A DNA stretch of 64,000 nt, from assembly GCA_963835705.1 (NCBI GenBank), contig CAWIGR010000001.1, positions 1 to 64,000 on the forward strand. Direction: 5' to 3'. The notes beneath the pieces were generated by a model. The model had not been told where the DNA came from, ran no database searches, and was given only the letters and a program-made list of their open reading frames with translations. This DNA comes from JACVRW01 sp963835705 (GTDB lineage: Bacteria; Actinomycetota; Thermoleophilia; Solirubrobacterales; Thermoleophilaceae). Below are positions 7,910-15,861 of the stretch, piece after piece. Both the position numbers and the translations under genes were made by a program. Within the stretch, counting starts at the first letter, position 1, and the number at the start of each line of letters is the position of its first letter.

Positions 7910-8602
7910 ATGGCCCCAAACACCCTCAGCATCCTGACGCCGAGCGTCAACAACCTCACCGCCCGGATCTTCGTGCGGGCCGCCGGCCTCGAGTTCGAGG
8001 AGCTCGACGTCTGGGGGAAGAAGGACGAGCCCGATTTCGTCGGCAAGGATCCCGCCCAGCTCACGCCGATGCTCGAGGAGGAGGGACTGCCGAGAGGGTC
8101 GCTCTGGGAGAGCTGCGCGATCATGCAGTACCTCTGCAACAAGCACGGCCTGGACCGGTTCTATCCGACGGACCCCGGCGAGCGGGCGATGGTCGACAGC
8201 GCGATGTTCTACCTCACCGGCACGCTCTACCCGCTCGTCGCGCGGGCCACCTACCCGACGCTCGGCTTCCCTCAGTACGCAGGCGAGGTGGCCACGTCCG
8301 AGGCCGACGACGCCATGAAGGCGAAGGCCCAGCAGGACGCCACGGACGCGCTCGCCCAGCCGCTCGAGGCCTTCGACTCGTTCTTCCTCGACGGCAGGCG
8401 CTTCATCGGCGGGGACGCCCCCTCGATCGCCGATATCCGCCTGGCCGCGACACTCGAGTTCCTGCGCGCCATCGACTACGAGTTCCCGGCCTGGGCCGAG
8501 GAGTTCATGACGGCCGTGGAGTCGGCCCTCGGCGACGCCTACTCGGAGCCGGCCGCCGACGTGCGCGGCTTCGTGGCGAGCGTCACGGCGCAGACCGCCT
8601 GA
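7910..8602 (+). CDS. Glutathione S-transferase-like protein
   Basis: 230 residues: N-terminal thioredoxin-fold half (LTPSVNNLTARIFVRAAGLEFEEL, with LWESCAIMQYL as the thiol-binding E/S motif near 64) and an all-helical C-terminal half with the DAPSIADIRLAATLEF N-capping motif. Eleven bases after the VOC gene with a GGGAGG site. Actinobacteria usually lack glutathione, so it may use mycothiol or be a thiol-dependent isomerase in the adjoining pathway (inference). Confidence 0.8.
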   Translation: MAPNTLSILTPSVNNLTARIFVRAAGLEFEELDVWGKKDEPDFVGKDPAQLTPMLEEEGLPRGSLWESCAIMQYLCNKHGLDRFYPTDPGERAMVDSAMFYLTGTLYPLVARATYPTLGFPQYAGEVATSEADDAMKAKAQQDATDALAQPLEAFDSFFLDGRRFIGGDAPSIADIRLAATLEFLRAIDYEFPAWAEEFMTAVESALGDAYSEPAADVRGFVASVTAQTA

Positions 8603-8603
8603 C

Positions 8604-8813
8604 ATGGAGCGCCGAGCGATCAATCCGTGGACGTGGCAGGACCAGTTCGGCTACGTCCAGGCCAACGAGGCAAGCGGAGCGGAGCGCGTGCTGGTGTGCT
8701 CCGGCGCGGAGCTCGCCCAGGCGGGCTGCCGCCCGGCGTCCACGCTGCTCGGCGTGGCGCGGCTGGCGTACCCGTCGCTGATGGTCGAGATCGAGGCGAC
8801 CGCCGTGCGCTAG
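8604..8813 (+). pseudogene. RidA-family gene with an in-frame central deletion
   Basis: Only 69 codons. The first 30 (MERRAINPWTWQDQFGYVQ... to RVLVCSG) are the usual beginning of an actinobacterial RidA/YjgF protein, and the last 35 (AGCRPASTLLGVARLAYPSL...EIEATAV) are its usual end, including the conserved arginine of RPAST. Roughly 60 residues of the middle are missing and the frame is kept. RidA proteins of about 130 residues hydrolyse reactive enamines/imines as trimers; this remnant could not fold that way. One base after the GST stop; converges with the kinase gene, sharing CTAG. Confidence 0.75.
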
Positions 8814-9331
8814 CTGCGAGCGCGCGCGAGCCTGTCGGGGCGGGCGGCACGAACCCGGTCGGCGATCTGCGCGGGCCTGAGGCACTCGCTGTCGAGCACG
8901 AGATGAACGCCGTCGAGTCCGGCCAGCGGGCCCTGCATTCGCTCCGTGTAGTCCAGCAGCCAGTCCAGGCTCGACCACTCCTCCGGCTCGCGGGCCACGA
9001 TGCGCTCGCGCAAAATGGCCGGCGCGGCCTCCAATCGCACCAGCAGATGATCGTCGGCGCCCAAGAGGGCGAGCAGGTCGCTCAGGTGTCCCGGGGACTC
9101 GATCACCTCGGCCAGGAGCAGCAGGTCTTGGCCGGCGCGGCGATGCGATTCCCACAGGGCTCGCAGGTGCTCGGAGCGCTGGGTGAGATCCGGGAAGGGA
9201 TAGGCCCATGCCACCTCGTCCGAGTCCACCGCCGCGTGGGCGATCTGGTCGCCGACCAGGGCGTCGCTCAGCGCCGTCAGGCACACCGTCTTCCCGGACC
9301 CTGGCGCACCGGTGAGCACCACGGCGAACAC
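8810..9331 (-). CDS. P-loop nucleotide kinase-like ATPase
   Basis: About 173 residues starting at GTG 9331, four bases after the channel stop. Walker A is VLTGAPGSGKT at the N-terminus, followed by DSDEVAWAYPFPD and a lid-like region IVAREPEEWSSLDWLL. The shape resembles small adenylylsulfate/shikimate kinase-like proteins of unknown substrate. Reading further upstream would give a nonsensical arginine/serine-rich tail that overlaps the channel gene, so the GTG start is preferred. Transcribed with the ion-channel gene. Confidence 0.75.
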   Translation of the reverse strand: MFAVVLTGAPGSGKTVCLTALSDALVGDQIAHAAVDSDEVAWAYPFPDLTQRSEHLRALWESHRRAGQDLLLLAEVIESPGHLSDLLALLGADDHLLVRLEAAPAILRERIVAREPEEWSSLDWLLDYTERMQGPLAGLDGVHLVLDSECLRPAQIADRVRAARPDRLARARS

Positions 9332-9335
9332 GCGC

Positions 9336-9995
9336 TCAGTCCAGCGTGCGGTGTCGCAAGACGGTGAGGCCGACGAGGCGCGAAACCACCATCGCGATGT
9401 AGCCGACTCCCGCAAGCTGCTCGAGCATCACGATCCCCCGTGCGAAGGGCTTGATCGGCACCACGTCGCTCAGGCCGGTGCTCGACAGGGTGGTGAAGCT
9501 GAGAAAGAGCAGCTCCATCCAGGTGCGGTCCTCGCTGGGATCGACCGCGGCCGTGAAGCTCCCGGGCTCGATCGCCTGGCACACCGTGTACGTGTAGGCG
9601 AAGGCCCACGCCACGAGCGTGAAGGTGGCCCCGACGGCGAAGAGCTCGTCGCGCGTGATCTCGTGGTCGGCGAGCATGTAGAGGATCAGCACGCCCGCGG
9701 CGTAGAAGTAGAGGACCGCCTCGAGCGCGGAGGAGTAGGGGAGCAGGGTGTCGTCGCCGCTCACCGCTTGGATCAGGAGCAGAACCGTCGCCGGGACCCC
9801 GAGCAGCACGCCGACCCAGGTCAGGCCTGACGAGAACCGGACGGCGAGCACCACCAGCCCGAGGATGGCGATCCCGAAGACGCTGAAGAGCGCGCGACCC
9901 GCCGCGCTGCTCTCCATGAGCGGGTAGAGCAGGACGCCGGCCAGCTGAGCGGTCAGGAGGATCGCGGACGGCTCGCGGCGGGCGAGCGAGAGCAC
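9336..9995 (-). CDS. Ion-channel-like membrane protein with an unusual pore
   Basis: 219 residues with five or more hydrophobic segments (around 15-27, 36-53, 58-77, 90-108, 122-142) then a re-entrant pore loop and a last helix (GIVMLEQLAGVGYIAMVVSR). The pore reads SFTTLSSTGLSDVVP where potassium channels of the Ion_trans_2 family have a TVGYGD-like filter, so the GYG is missing. It may be a non-selective or degenerate channel. It is followed four bases on by a P-loop kinase gene. Confidence 0.78.
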   Translation of the reverse strand: MLSLARREPSAILLTAQLAGVLLYPLMESSAAGRALFSVFGIAILGLVVLAVRFSSGLTWVGVLLGVPATVLLLIQAVSGDDTLLPYSSALEAVLYFYAAGVLILYMLADHEITRDELFAVGATFTLVAWAFAYTYTVCQAIEPGSFTAAVDPSEDRTWMELLFLSFTTLSSTGLSDVVPIKPFARGIVMLEQLAGVGYIAMVVSRLVGLTVLRHRTLD

Positions 9996-10004
9996 GCCGC
10001 GAAA

Positions 10005-10760
10005 CTAGCTCCCGGCTCGGTCGCCACCCAGCAGCGCCGCGAGATCCTGAACCACCACGTCGGCCCCGCGGCGGCGCAGGGCCTCCGCCTGGCCGGTGCG
10101 GTCGACCCCCACGACCCACCCGAAGTCCCCGGCGCGCCCGGCCTCCACGCCGGCGAGCGCATCTTCGAAGACCGCGGCCTGAGCCGGCTCGGCTCCGAGC
10201 AGCCTGGCGCCCGCGAGGAACGTGTCCGGCGCCGGCTTGCCGGCGAGGTTCTCGCGCTCGGCAACGACGCCGTCGATGCGCTCCTCGAAAAGATCGTCGA
10301 TCCCGGCGGCCACGAGCACGTCCTGGCAGTTCGTGCTGGACGAGACGACCGCTCGGCGGAGCCCCCGGTCCCGTGCGGCCTCGGCGAACCGAACCGACCC
10401 CTCGTAGGGCTCGACCCCCTGCTGCTCGATGAGCTGAAGCACGAGGTCGTTCTTTCGCGTGCCGAGCGCGTGCACCGTCTCAGCCTCGGGCCGATCAGAG
10501 GGCGCCCCCATGGGGAGATCGATCCCACGCGACTGGAGAAAGGAGCGGACACCGTCGAGCCGGGGCAGCCCGTCCACGTACTCGTCGTAGTCGGTCGGGC
10601 GGTCGAACGGCTCGAACGGGTCCCCGGTCCGCTCGGCCCGGTCGCGCAGGAAGTCGTCGAACATCTCTTTCCAGGCTTGGGCGTGGATCCTCGCGGTCTG
10701 GGTGAGGACCCCGTCCAGGTCGAACAGGCACGTCGTGATGCCGGCGGGCAGGTCGAGCAT
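10005..10760 (-). CDS. HAD-superfamily hydrolase, beta-phosphoglucomutase type
   Basis: 251 residues. Motif I is FDLDGVLTQTARIHAQAWKE (nucleophile Asp and the acid/base Asp), motif II AVVSSSTN, motif III K in AGKPAPDTFLAGARLLG, motif IV VFEDALAGVEAGRAG. A large cap insert (RPTDYDEYVDGLPRLDGVRSF) is typical of beta-phosphoglucomutase-like members, which interconvert hexose 1- and 6-phosphates during maltose or trehalose phosphorolysis. No partner phosphorylase is nearby, so the substrate stays open. Confidence 0.85.
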   Translation of the reverse strand: MLDLPAGITTCLFDLDGVLTQTARIHAQAWKEMFDDFLRDRAERTGDPFEPFDRPTDYDEYVDGLPRLDGVRSFLQSRGIDLPMGAPSDRPEAETVHALGTRKNDLVLQLIEQQGVEPYEGSVRFAEAARDRGLRRAVVSSSTNCQDVLVAAGIDDLFEERIDGVVAERENLAGKPAPDTFLAGARLLGAEPAQAAVFEDALAGVEAGRAGDFGWVVGVDRTGQAEALRRRGADVVVQDLAALLGGDRAGS

Positions 10761-10823
10761 GACCGGCTTGTTCCCGTTGCAGGCCGAGAAAGTCCCCGGC
10801 CGCTTGAGCCGGTCGAGGCCTCC

Positions 10824-11174
10824 CTACTGGAGCCCGGCACGTTTCGCCCGCGGCAGCCCGGCCACCACGGCGTCGTAGGAGTCCTCGACCATGTCGCGGA
10901 CCATGCCGTCGGGCAGCGAGCCGTCGAGCGTGACCGTGTTCCAGTGGCGCTTGTTGAGGTGGTAGCCGGAGTTGATCGCCTCGTGAGCCAGCCGCAGGTG
11001 CGCGGCCAGATCGGGCTCGCACTTCAGGCTCACCTGGAGCGGCCGGCGCTCGAGTGCGCTGAGCGCGAACATCTTGCCGCCGACCTTGAACACGGAGGTC
11101 TGCGGGCCGAATGGGAACTCCTCGACGGCGCCCGCGAAGGTGAGGCACAGCTTCCGCAGGGCGCGAGAGGTCAC
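10824..11174 (-). CDS. MmcQ/YjbR-family protein
   Basis: 116 residues of the YjbR fold: EEFPFGPQTSVFKVGGKMFAL near the N-terminus, LKCEPDLAAHLR around 50, and the signature GYHLNKRHWNTVTLDG around 70-86. These double-stranded-DNA-binding-like proteins have no settled function. Followed by 96 bases of non-coding sequence before the RTX-like gene's 3' end. Confidence 0.88.
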   Translation of the reverse strand: MTSRALRKLCLTFAGAVEEFPFGPQTSVFKVGGKMFALSALERRPLQVSLKCEPDLAAHLRLAHEAINSGYHLNKRHWNTVTLDGSLPDGMVRDMVEDSYDAVVAGLPRAKRAGLQ

Positions 11175-11270
11175 AAGCTCAGGATTGGCGGCCGAGGGAT
11201 TCGAGCGCCTGGCGGTCGGACGGGTCGATTCGGGTCAGGTCGGCCATCCTGTCGAGGTCTGTGTCGACAC

Positions 11271-12260
11271 TCAGAATCGCGTCACGCGTTCGCAGCGCGT
11301 CGCGCGGTCGCGCCGCTCGACGGTCGCCTGGTCGCGGCCCCCGGCGCCGCAATCCACGCGGTCCCGCCTCGGCCTCTCGGCCGCCGATGGGTCCTCGCGG
11401 GCGTGGAGGCGGTCGGCACCGGCGCCTCCCGCCAGGGTGTCCGGCCCGGCGCCGCCGATCAGGCGGTCGTCGCCCCGGCCACCGTCGAGCATGTCGTCGC
11501 GAGCGCCGCCGTCGAGGCGGTCGTTGCCACGCCCGCCGAAGAGCCGGTCGCGGTCCGTGTCGCCCGTCAGCTCGTCGTGACCCGGGCCGCCGTTGAGGAA
11601 GCAGCTCGACCGGTGCGGAAAGCAGCTCAGGATGTCGTCCCCCGGACCGCCCAGGCCGCTGGCGACCATCAGGCGGTCGTCGCCGCTGCCGCCCGAGCCC
11701 TGCCCGCCGATCAGCAGGTCCTCGCCCGCTCCGCCGTCCGCCTCGCCGGTATCCACGAGCGCCACGTCGTCCCCAGCGCCGCCGTCCGCGCTGCCGAAGT
11801 TCACGGTCATCACGTCGTTGCCGTCGCCGCCCGACACCCAGCCGCCGGGGGAGGTGATCCAGTCGTCGCCATCTCCGAGCCGCTGCGGTCCGAGGGCCCC
11901 CGCCGTGCAGACCACCGCTGAGGCGGGAGGCGGCTCGTCCACGCGCTCGCACCCGGCCCCCGCCACCACCGGCTCGCGCTTGTCGCGCACCATGTAACGG
12001 GTCTGCCCGAGGTTCACGACGGTCTCGGTGACGGCCACATGATTGGCCTCGCCTCTCGCCGCGGTGAAGACGACCATGTCGGCCGGGCACGTCATGTAGC
12101 GCGCACACGATCCGAACGGGTCCACGTCGGCCGGCTCGCGGAAGGGCTCCACGCTCACGGTCGAAGCGCCGGCCGCTGCCGGCGCCGCCACCAAGAGCAG
12201 AAGGGCTAGGACGAGCGCGCGCAGAGTCCCAGTATCGACCGGCCCGCGCTCGGGCGCCAC
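11271..12260 (-). CDS. Secreted RTX-type calcium-binding repeat protein
   Basis: About 329 residues with an N-terminal signal peptide (LRALVLALLLLVAAPAAAGAS) and a C-terminal block of glycine/aspartate nonapeptide repeats such as GGRGNDRLDGG, GGRGDDRLIGG and GGAGADRLHAR. Such repeats form a calcium-stabilised beta-roll on secreted or surface proteins. Two Cys pairs (CARYMTC; CTAG) may form disulfides. The GTG start adjoins the stop of the upstream 115-residue gene. No catalytic domain is visible; a surface or adhesive role is inference. Confidence 0.8.
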   Translation of the reverse strand: MAPERGPVDTGTLRALVLALLLLVAAPAAAGASTVSVEPFREPADVDPFGSCARYMTCPADMVVFTAARGEANHVAVTETVVNLGQTRYMVRDKREPVVAGAGCERVDEPPPASAVVCTAGALGPQRLGDGDDWITSPGGWVSGGDGNDVMTVNFGSADGGAGDDVALVDTGEADGGAGEDLLIGGQGSGGSGDDRLMVASGLGGPGDDILSCFPHRSSCFLNGGPGHDELTGDTDRDRLFGGRGNDRLDGGARDDMLDGGRGDDRLIGGAGPDTLAGGAGADRLHAREDPSAAERPRRDRVDCGAGGRDQATVERRDRATRCERVTRF

Positions 12261-12608
12261 CTACCCCAGCCGGGGTCCGGCCAGGAGCTGCTCGGCGAGC
12301 GCGCGCTCTGCCTCCGCCACGGGGCGCGAGCGCACGGATACGAGCCGCCAGCCGGCGTCGGCGCGCAGTACGGTCTCGATGCGATCCCGCACGAGCGCCG
12401 CCTCTGGCTCGTCGGCCACGAACAGCGTCCGGAACCGAGCGGGATCTCGCTCGGCCTCGATCGCGCTGTTGTGCGGCCAGCGACAGGGGCCCTCGTGCTC
12501 CCAATGGCCGCACAGCGCGACCGTGACGGACGCCCCCACGGCAGCCGGGTCGAACCCATCGTGCAACTCGAGCTCGGCCTCGACCACGAAAGCGCCGACG
12601 TCGGCCAC
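12261..12608 (-). CDS. Hypothetical protein downstream of FAH gene
   Basis: 115 residues, GTG start at 12608 eight bases after the FAH stop. No family recognised. It has a His/Cys-rich patch (LCGHWEHEGPCRWPHNSAI, around 34-52) that could bind metal and is otherwise acidic alpha/beta. Its start codon and first codons lie inside the duplicated segment, and the natural-looking reading frame suggests that the left edge of repeat copy 1 is the ancestral arrangement. In the second copy only the first three codons survive. Confidence 0.6.
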   Translation of the reverse strand: MADVGAFVVEAELELHDGFDPAAVGASVTVALCGHWEHEGPCRWPHNSAIEAERDPARFRTLFVADEPEAALVRDRIETVLRADAGWRLVSVRSRPVAEAERALAEQLLAGPRLG

Positions 12609-12615
12609 GGCCGCC

Positions 12616-13326
12616 TCAGGCGTCGTAGCTGACGGTCAGGTCGCCCACGCTGTCGATGTGGCCCTCGAGACGGTCGCCGGGCTCGACCCGGCCGACACCC
12701 TTGGGCGTCCCGGTCATGATGAGGTCGCCGGGACGCAGCGAGACGAGCGTGCTCAGGAAGCTGATCGTCTCGGGCACCTTCCAGATCTGCTGGTCGAGGT
12801 CGCCCTCCTGCCGCGGCTCCCCGTTGATGCGAAGCCACACGGCTCCCTTGTCGGGGTGGCCGATCTCCTCCACGGCGGCGATCGGACCGGTGGGCGCCGA
12901 CTGGTCGAAGCCCTTGGCCATGTCCCACGGCCGGCCCATCTTCTTCGCCTCCGCTTGCAGGTCGCGGCGCGTCATGTCCAGTCCGACCGTATACCCGAAC
13001 ACGTGGTCGAGGGCACGCTCGACCGGGATGTCGCGGCCGCCCTCGGCGAGCGCGACCACCAGCTCGATCTCGTGGTGCAGGTCCTTCGTCTGCGTGGGAA
13101 ACGGCAGGCGGCCCGGCGGCACCACCGCGTCGGCGGGCTTCATGAAGAAGAACGGGGGCTCGCGGTCCGGGTCGTGCCCCATCTCGACGGCGTGCTCGGC
13201 GTAGTTGCGCCCGACGCAGAACACCCGGGAGACGGGGAAGACCGCCTCCGTGCCGGTCACGGCGACGGTGGTGGCGGGGGGCGCTTCGATGGCGTAGCCG
13301 GCCGTCCGGTCAACGGCTGGACGCAT
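12616..13326 (-). CDS. Fumarylacetoacetate hydrolase family protein, copy 1
   Basis: 236 residues from ATG 13326. Family motifs: RVFCVGRNYAEHAVEMG near residue 34, then FFFMKPADAVVPPG, HHEIELVVALAEGG (metal-binding Glu pair), GYTVGLDMTRRDLQ, KGFDQSAPTGPI and MTGTPKGVGRVEPGD. These enzymes hydrolyse or isomerise acylpyruvate-type substrates in aromatic breakdown. Overlaps the truncated permease by 17 bases. It differs from copy 2 by one residue (GEPRQ here, GKPRQ there); Glu is the more usual-looking residue but both look functional. Confidence 0.9.
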   Translation of the reverse strand: MRPAVDRTAGYAIEAPPATTVAVTGTEAVFPVSRVFCVGRNYAEHAVEMGHDPDREPPFFFMKPADAVVPPGRLPFPTQTKDLHHEIELVVALAEGGRDIPVERALDHVFGYTVGLDMTRRDLQAEAKKMGRPWDMAKGFDQSAPTGPIAAVEEIGHPDKGAVWLRINGEPRQEGDLDQQIWKVPETISFLSTLVSLRPGDLIMTGTPKGVGRVEPGDRLEGHIDSVGDLTVSYDA

Positions 13327-13831
13327 AGAACGCCACCTTTCGTTCGAAGTAGGCCACCGCCTCCGACGCCAGGAAGGCAAAGCTGAACAGGATGATGAGC
13401 AGCGCCCAGAACTCCGGCATCAGGAAGTTCCGGGAGTACAGCTCGAACAGGTAGCCGACCCCGAGCACGGCGATCAGCAGCTGGCCGATGACCACGCCCT
13501 TCAGCCCGCGGATCAGCCCGAGGCGGATGCCGGCAAGCAGCTCGGGCAGCGCCGCCCGCAGGACGATCCGGGAGTACAGCACCCGCTTCGTGGCGCCGAA
13601 GGAGCGGCCCATCTCGACCAGCGAAGGGTTGACCCGCTCCACGCCGACCTGGGTGTCGAGCGCGATGACCCAGACCGAGAACAGGACCACGGTCACGATC
13701 ATCGTCTCCAGCCCGAAGCCGAGCAGAGCCATCAGCGCGGGCACGATGGCGGTCAGCGGCGAGCTCTCGAAGATGTTCACCCACATCCCCATCACCGAGC
13801 CGACCGCGCGGCTGGTGCCCATCAGGATGCC
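13310..13831 (-). pseudogene. ABC transporter permease, 5'-truncated copy
   Basis: Identical to residues from about 77 onward of the full permease at 31681-32433, except for one Val/Ile change. It retains the inner-membrane component EAA-type loop (GATKRVLYSRIVLRAALPELLAG) but lacks the first transmembrane helices and its own start. By chance the frame continues upstream, across the junction at 13831/13832, into the tail of a FAD-oxidase remnant, making an in-frame chimera. An internal ATG at 13822 exists but would not give a working permease. Confidence 0.85.
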
Positions 13832-14275
13832 CGGGTCGATCGCGCGGTTGGGCAGGAACAGGCCGTCGGGGTCGACCCTCGCCTTGATCGCGGCGAGCCT
13901 GCGTTGGGACCTCCGGCTCGAAGAAGGACTCCGGCCCGAGCGGGCGCTCGGAGAAGTTCTGGTAGCGCCGGCCGCTGCTCCACGGGTCGAGCGCCTGCGC
14001 CAGCCTCGCGGCGTGGGTCCGCCCCGCCACGGCCGTCCCCGGTCCCATCGGCACGGCGCACGCGAACAGCAGGAAGTTCCCTTCGAGGCGTGGCAGCAAG
14101 CCGTGCCGCGCGGGCGTCCCAGCGAGCGCGCCGCCGAGCTGGCGCAGCTCGGCGATCGTCAGCGTCGAGCCCAACTCCGCTCCGGCTGCCTCCACGAACG
14201 CCTCCACGGCCTCTGGCCGGAGTTCGGACGGGAACCGGTTTTCGCTGAGCGCCGGAAGCGGGCCCTCGGATCCGC
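13832..14275 (-). pseudogene. Remnant of FAD-linked (berberine-bridge-type) oxidase
   Basis: The 3' end of a BBE-type oxidase gene is split over two frames. One frame carries LTIAELRQLGGALAGTP, NFLLFACAVPMGPG and YQNFSERPLGPESFFEPEV (about 14207 down to 13915). A second frame carries the usual C-terminus RLAAIKARVDPDGLFLPNRAI (about 13910 to 13838). A frameshift lies near 13912. The FAD-binding N-terminal domain is absent and the last residues are replaced at the repeat junction. Confidence 0.72.
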
Positions 14276-14919
14276 CCGGAAGCAGCCGCGTGAGGCTCAG
14301 CGCCGCCTACGCGTCCCTCGCGATCGCGCGCCGCGCGCAGCACGAGCAGCCACGAAGCCTGGCGAGGCGCGATCGAGCCGCGACTCTTGCCGCAACGCTT
14401 CGGCACCGAGCGCCACCGATCCGGGTGGTTGGGAGGCACTTGGCGCCATTCTTTGAGAGCCCTATAGGGACCAGCCCGGCCTGTCCCCCATCGCCCGCCA
14501 GGACGATCCCCAATCGCGGAGCAGCCCGCGCTTGTCACGCGCCGCGTGGTAGCGGGGCGTATGCGGCACGCGATCCCGTCCCGCTGGAGACCAAGAAAGC
14601 CGGGCGGCGGCTCGCGGGTGGTGGCTGCATCAAACATCTGGGCGCGCGCCGCGGCGGCTGATGTCGCCGGGGCGGCGAGCGCCATGAGCGCTGGAGTCCC
14701 ATGTGAAGATTTCATTGAGTGCCGCGCGCGGACATCCCCCACCGAAATGGGAGGCGCGTGGCTGAACGGGAAGATCGATGAATCGCCGGCTCTCGATGGC
14801 CGGATCATGTGTGATCAACGGGATCGTCCTGGTGGTCACGCGAACGGCGCCGTGGAGTTGGCCCGCCGTCGAGTCTTGCTCGCGTGTATGGAAACCCCTG
14901 ACGGCTCCGGCCCTTCGCA
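14276..14919. other. 644 bases without a recognisable gene
   Basis: Open frames here are short, arginine-rich and match nothing I recognise on either strand. The stretch carries the first part of the inserted region next to the oxidase remnant and is likely decayed sequence. A 21-base stretch at 14732-14752 resembles one at 47858-47878 (18 of 21 the same). Confidence 0.5.
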
Positions 14920-15861
14920 TTATCCTCGAAGGCCGCGCGCACCTCCTCGCTCGGCGATTGTTGCGCCGACCACGAATGCGCAGCCTGTGATGAGGAGAGA
15001 GACCGCAACCGCAACCGCTCCCAGCACGGAGTATCTGTTACGCCGGACGAGGCCGCCAAGGAGCAGCCGCGGAATGTAGTTAGCCACTAGGCGTCGTACG
15101 TGGCTGCTCTCGGGGCCGAGCGCCGAGCGGCCATACAGGCGTTGGAGCCGGCCCTTGGCCAGCCCTTCGCTTAGTGAACGCCGGACTAGGAGTCGCCACG
15201 AGATTCGCGCCGGGGGCACGTAGTGGTGCACTCGCGCGGCGGGGAGGTGGCGAATTCGACAAGGGCCGTACTCCCGCGCCAGCCGGAGCGACAACTCCGT
15301 TTCATCGCATGTCTCAAGTGCGTTCCCACGCTTGCCGAAGCCCGCTGCGAAGCCCCCTGCATCCACAAGGTGCCGCCGCCGGAAGGCCATGTTGCAACCG
15401 AGGGGGTTACGGATGGGACCTGCTTCCTGGCGATGCCCCCGGTAGGTGCAGCCCACCATCCAGAGCAGTTCATCGGTGAGCCATCGGCGCTCGGCGCCCC
15501 AGCGAGGCAACACGGGGCCGCCTACGCCGATGAGGCCGCCGTCCTCCTCAAACGCGTCCATGATCGAGGCGAGCCATTGGCCCTCGACGGTGGCGTCGTC
15601 GTCGACGAAGGCGACCACACCGCACTGCGCGGCGTTAATCCCGACGTTCCTCGCCTCGGAAAGCCCCTCATTCTCGGTCTCCAGGAGCTTCACCGATGCG
15701 GGCAGGGAGCCCGCCAGCTCAGCCTTCAGCGACGGGTTCTGATCGACGACCACGATGAGTTCGTCTGCCGGACGTGTACCGGAAATCACAGAGTGAACGC
15801 AGGCGTGAAGGAGCGTCGCTCGCTCGTGGCTAGATGTGCACACAACGACGGCGGCCGTCAT
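14920..15861 (-). CDS. Family 2 glycosyltransferase
   Basis: 313 residues, start ATG 15861 in an ATGA overlap with the upstream membrane-protein gene. GT-A fold: AAVVVCTSSHERATLLHACV, LIVVVDQNP, NEGLSEARNVGINAA and the metal-binding VAFVDDDATVEGQWL (DDD around 92). Acceptor-site features follow: NPLGCNMAFRRRHLVDAGGF and CDETELSLRLAREYG. A single C-terminal membrane segment (LGAVAVAVSLLITGCAFVVG) would tether it to the inner face. Likely adds a sugar to a surface polysaccharide or lipid carrier. Last gene of a three-gene deacetylase-membrane protein-GT operon. Confidence 0.86.
   Translation of the reverse strand: MTAAVVVCTSSHERATLLHACVHSVISGTRPADELIVVVDQNPSLKAELAGSLPASVKLLETENEGLSEARNVGINAAQCGVVAFVDDDATVEGQWLASIMDAFEEDGGLIGVGGPVLPRWGAERRWLTDELLWMVGCTYRGHRQEAGPIRNPLGCNMAFRRRHLVDAGGFAAGFGKRGNALETCDETELSLRLAREYGPCRIRHLPAARVHHYVPPARISWRLLVRRSLSEGLAKGRLQRLYGRSALGPESSHVRRLVANYIPRLLLGGLVRRNRYSVLGAVAVAVSLLITGCAFVVGATIAERGGARGLRG

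Larger units (their letters stand above)
12600..13831. repeat. 1,232-bp direct repeat, copy 1
   Basis: Base-by-base comparison shows this segment is the same as 30971-32202 at a constant offset of 18,371 with no gaps. I see three substitutions: 12819/31190 (Glu to Lys in the FAH protein), 13492/31863 (Val to Ile in the permease) and 13532/31903 (silent). Identity ends abruptly at 12600 and 13831. The copy contains a whole FAH gene and the 3' two-thirds of an ABC permease gene. Confidence 0.95.

Noticed and set aside
14732..14752. 21-base stretch similar to 47858-47878 (18 of 21), considered as IS end or att site
   Set aside because: Only one pair, imperfect, with no inverted partner or flanking duplication; too weak to call.
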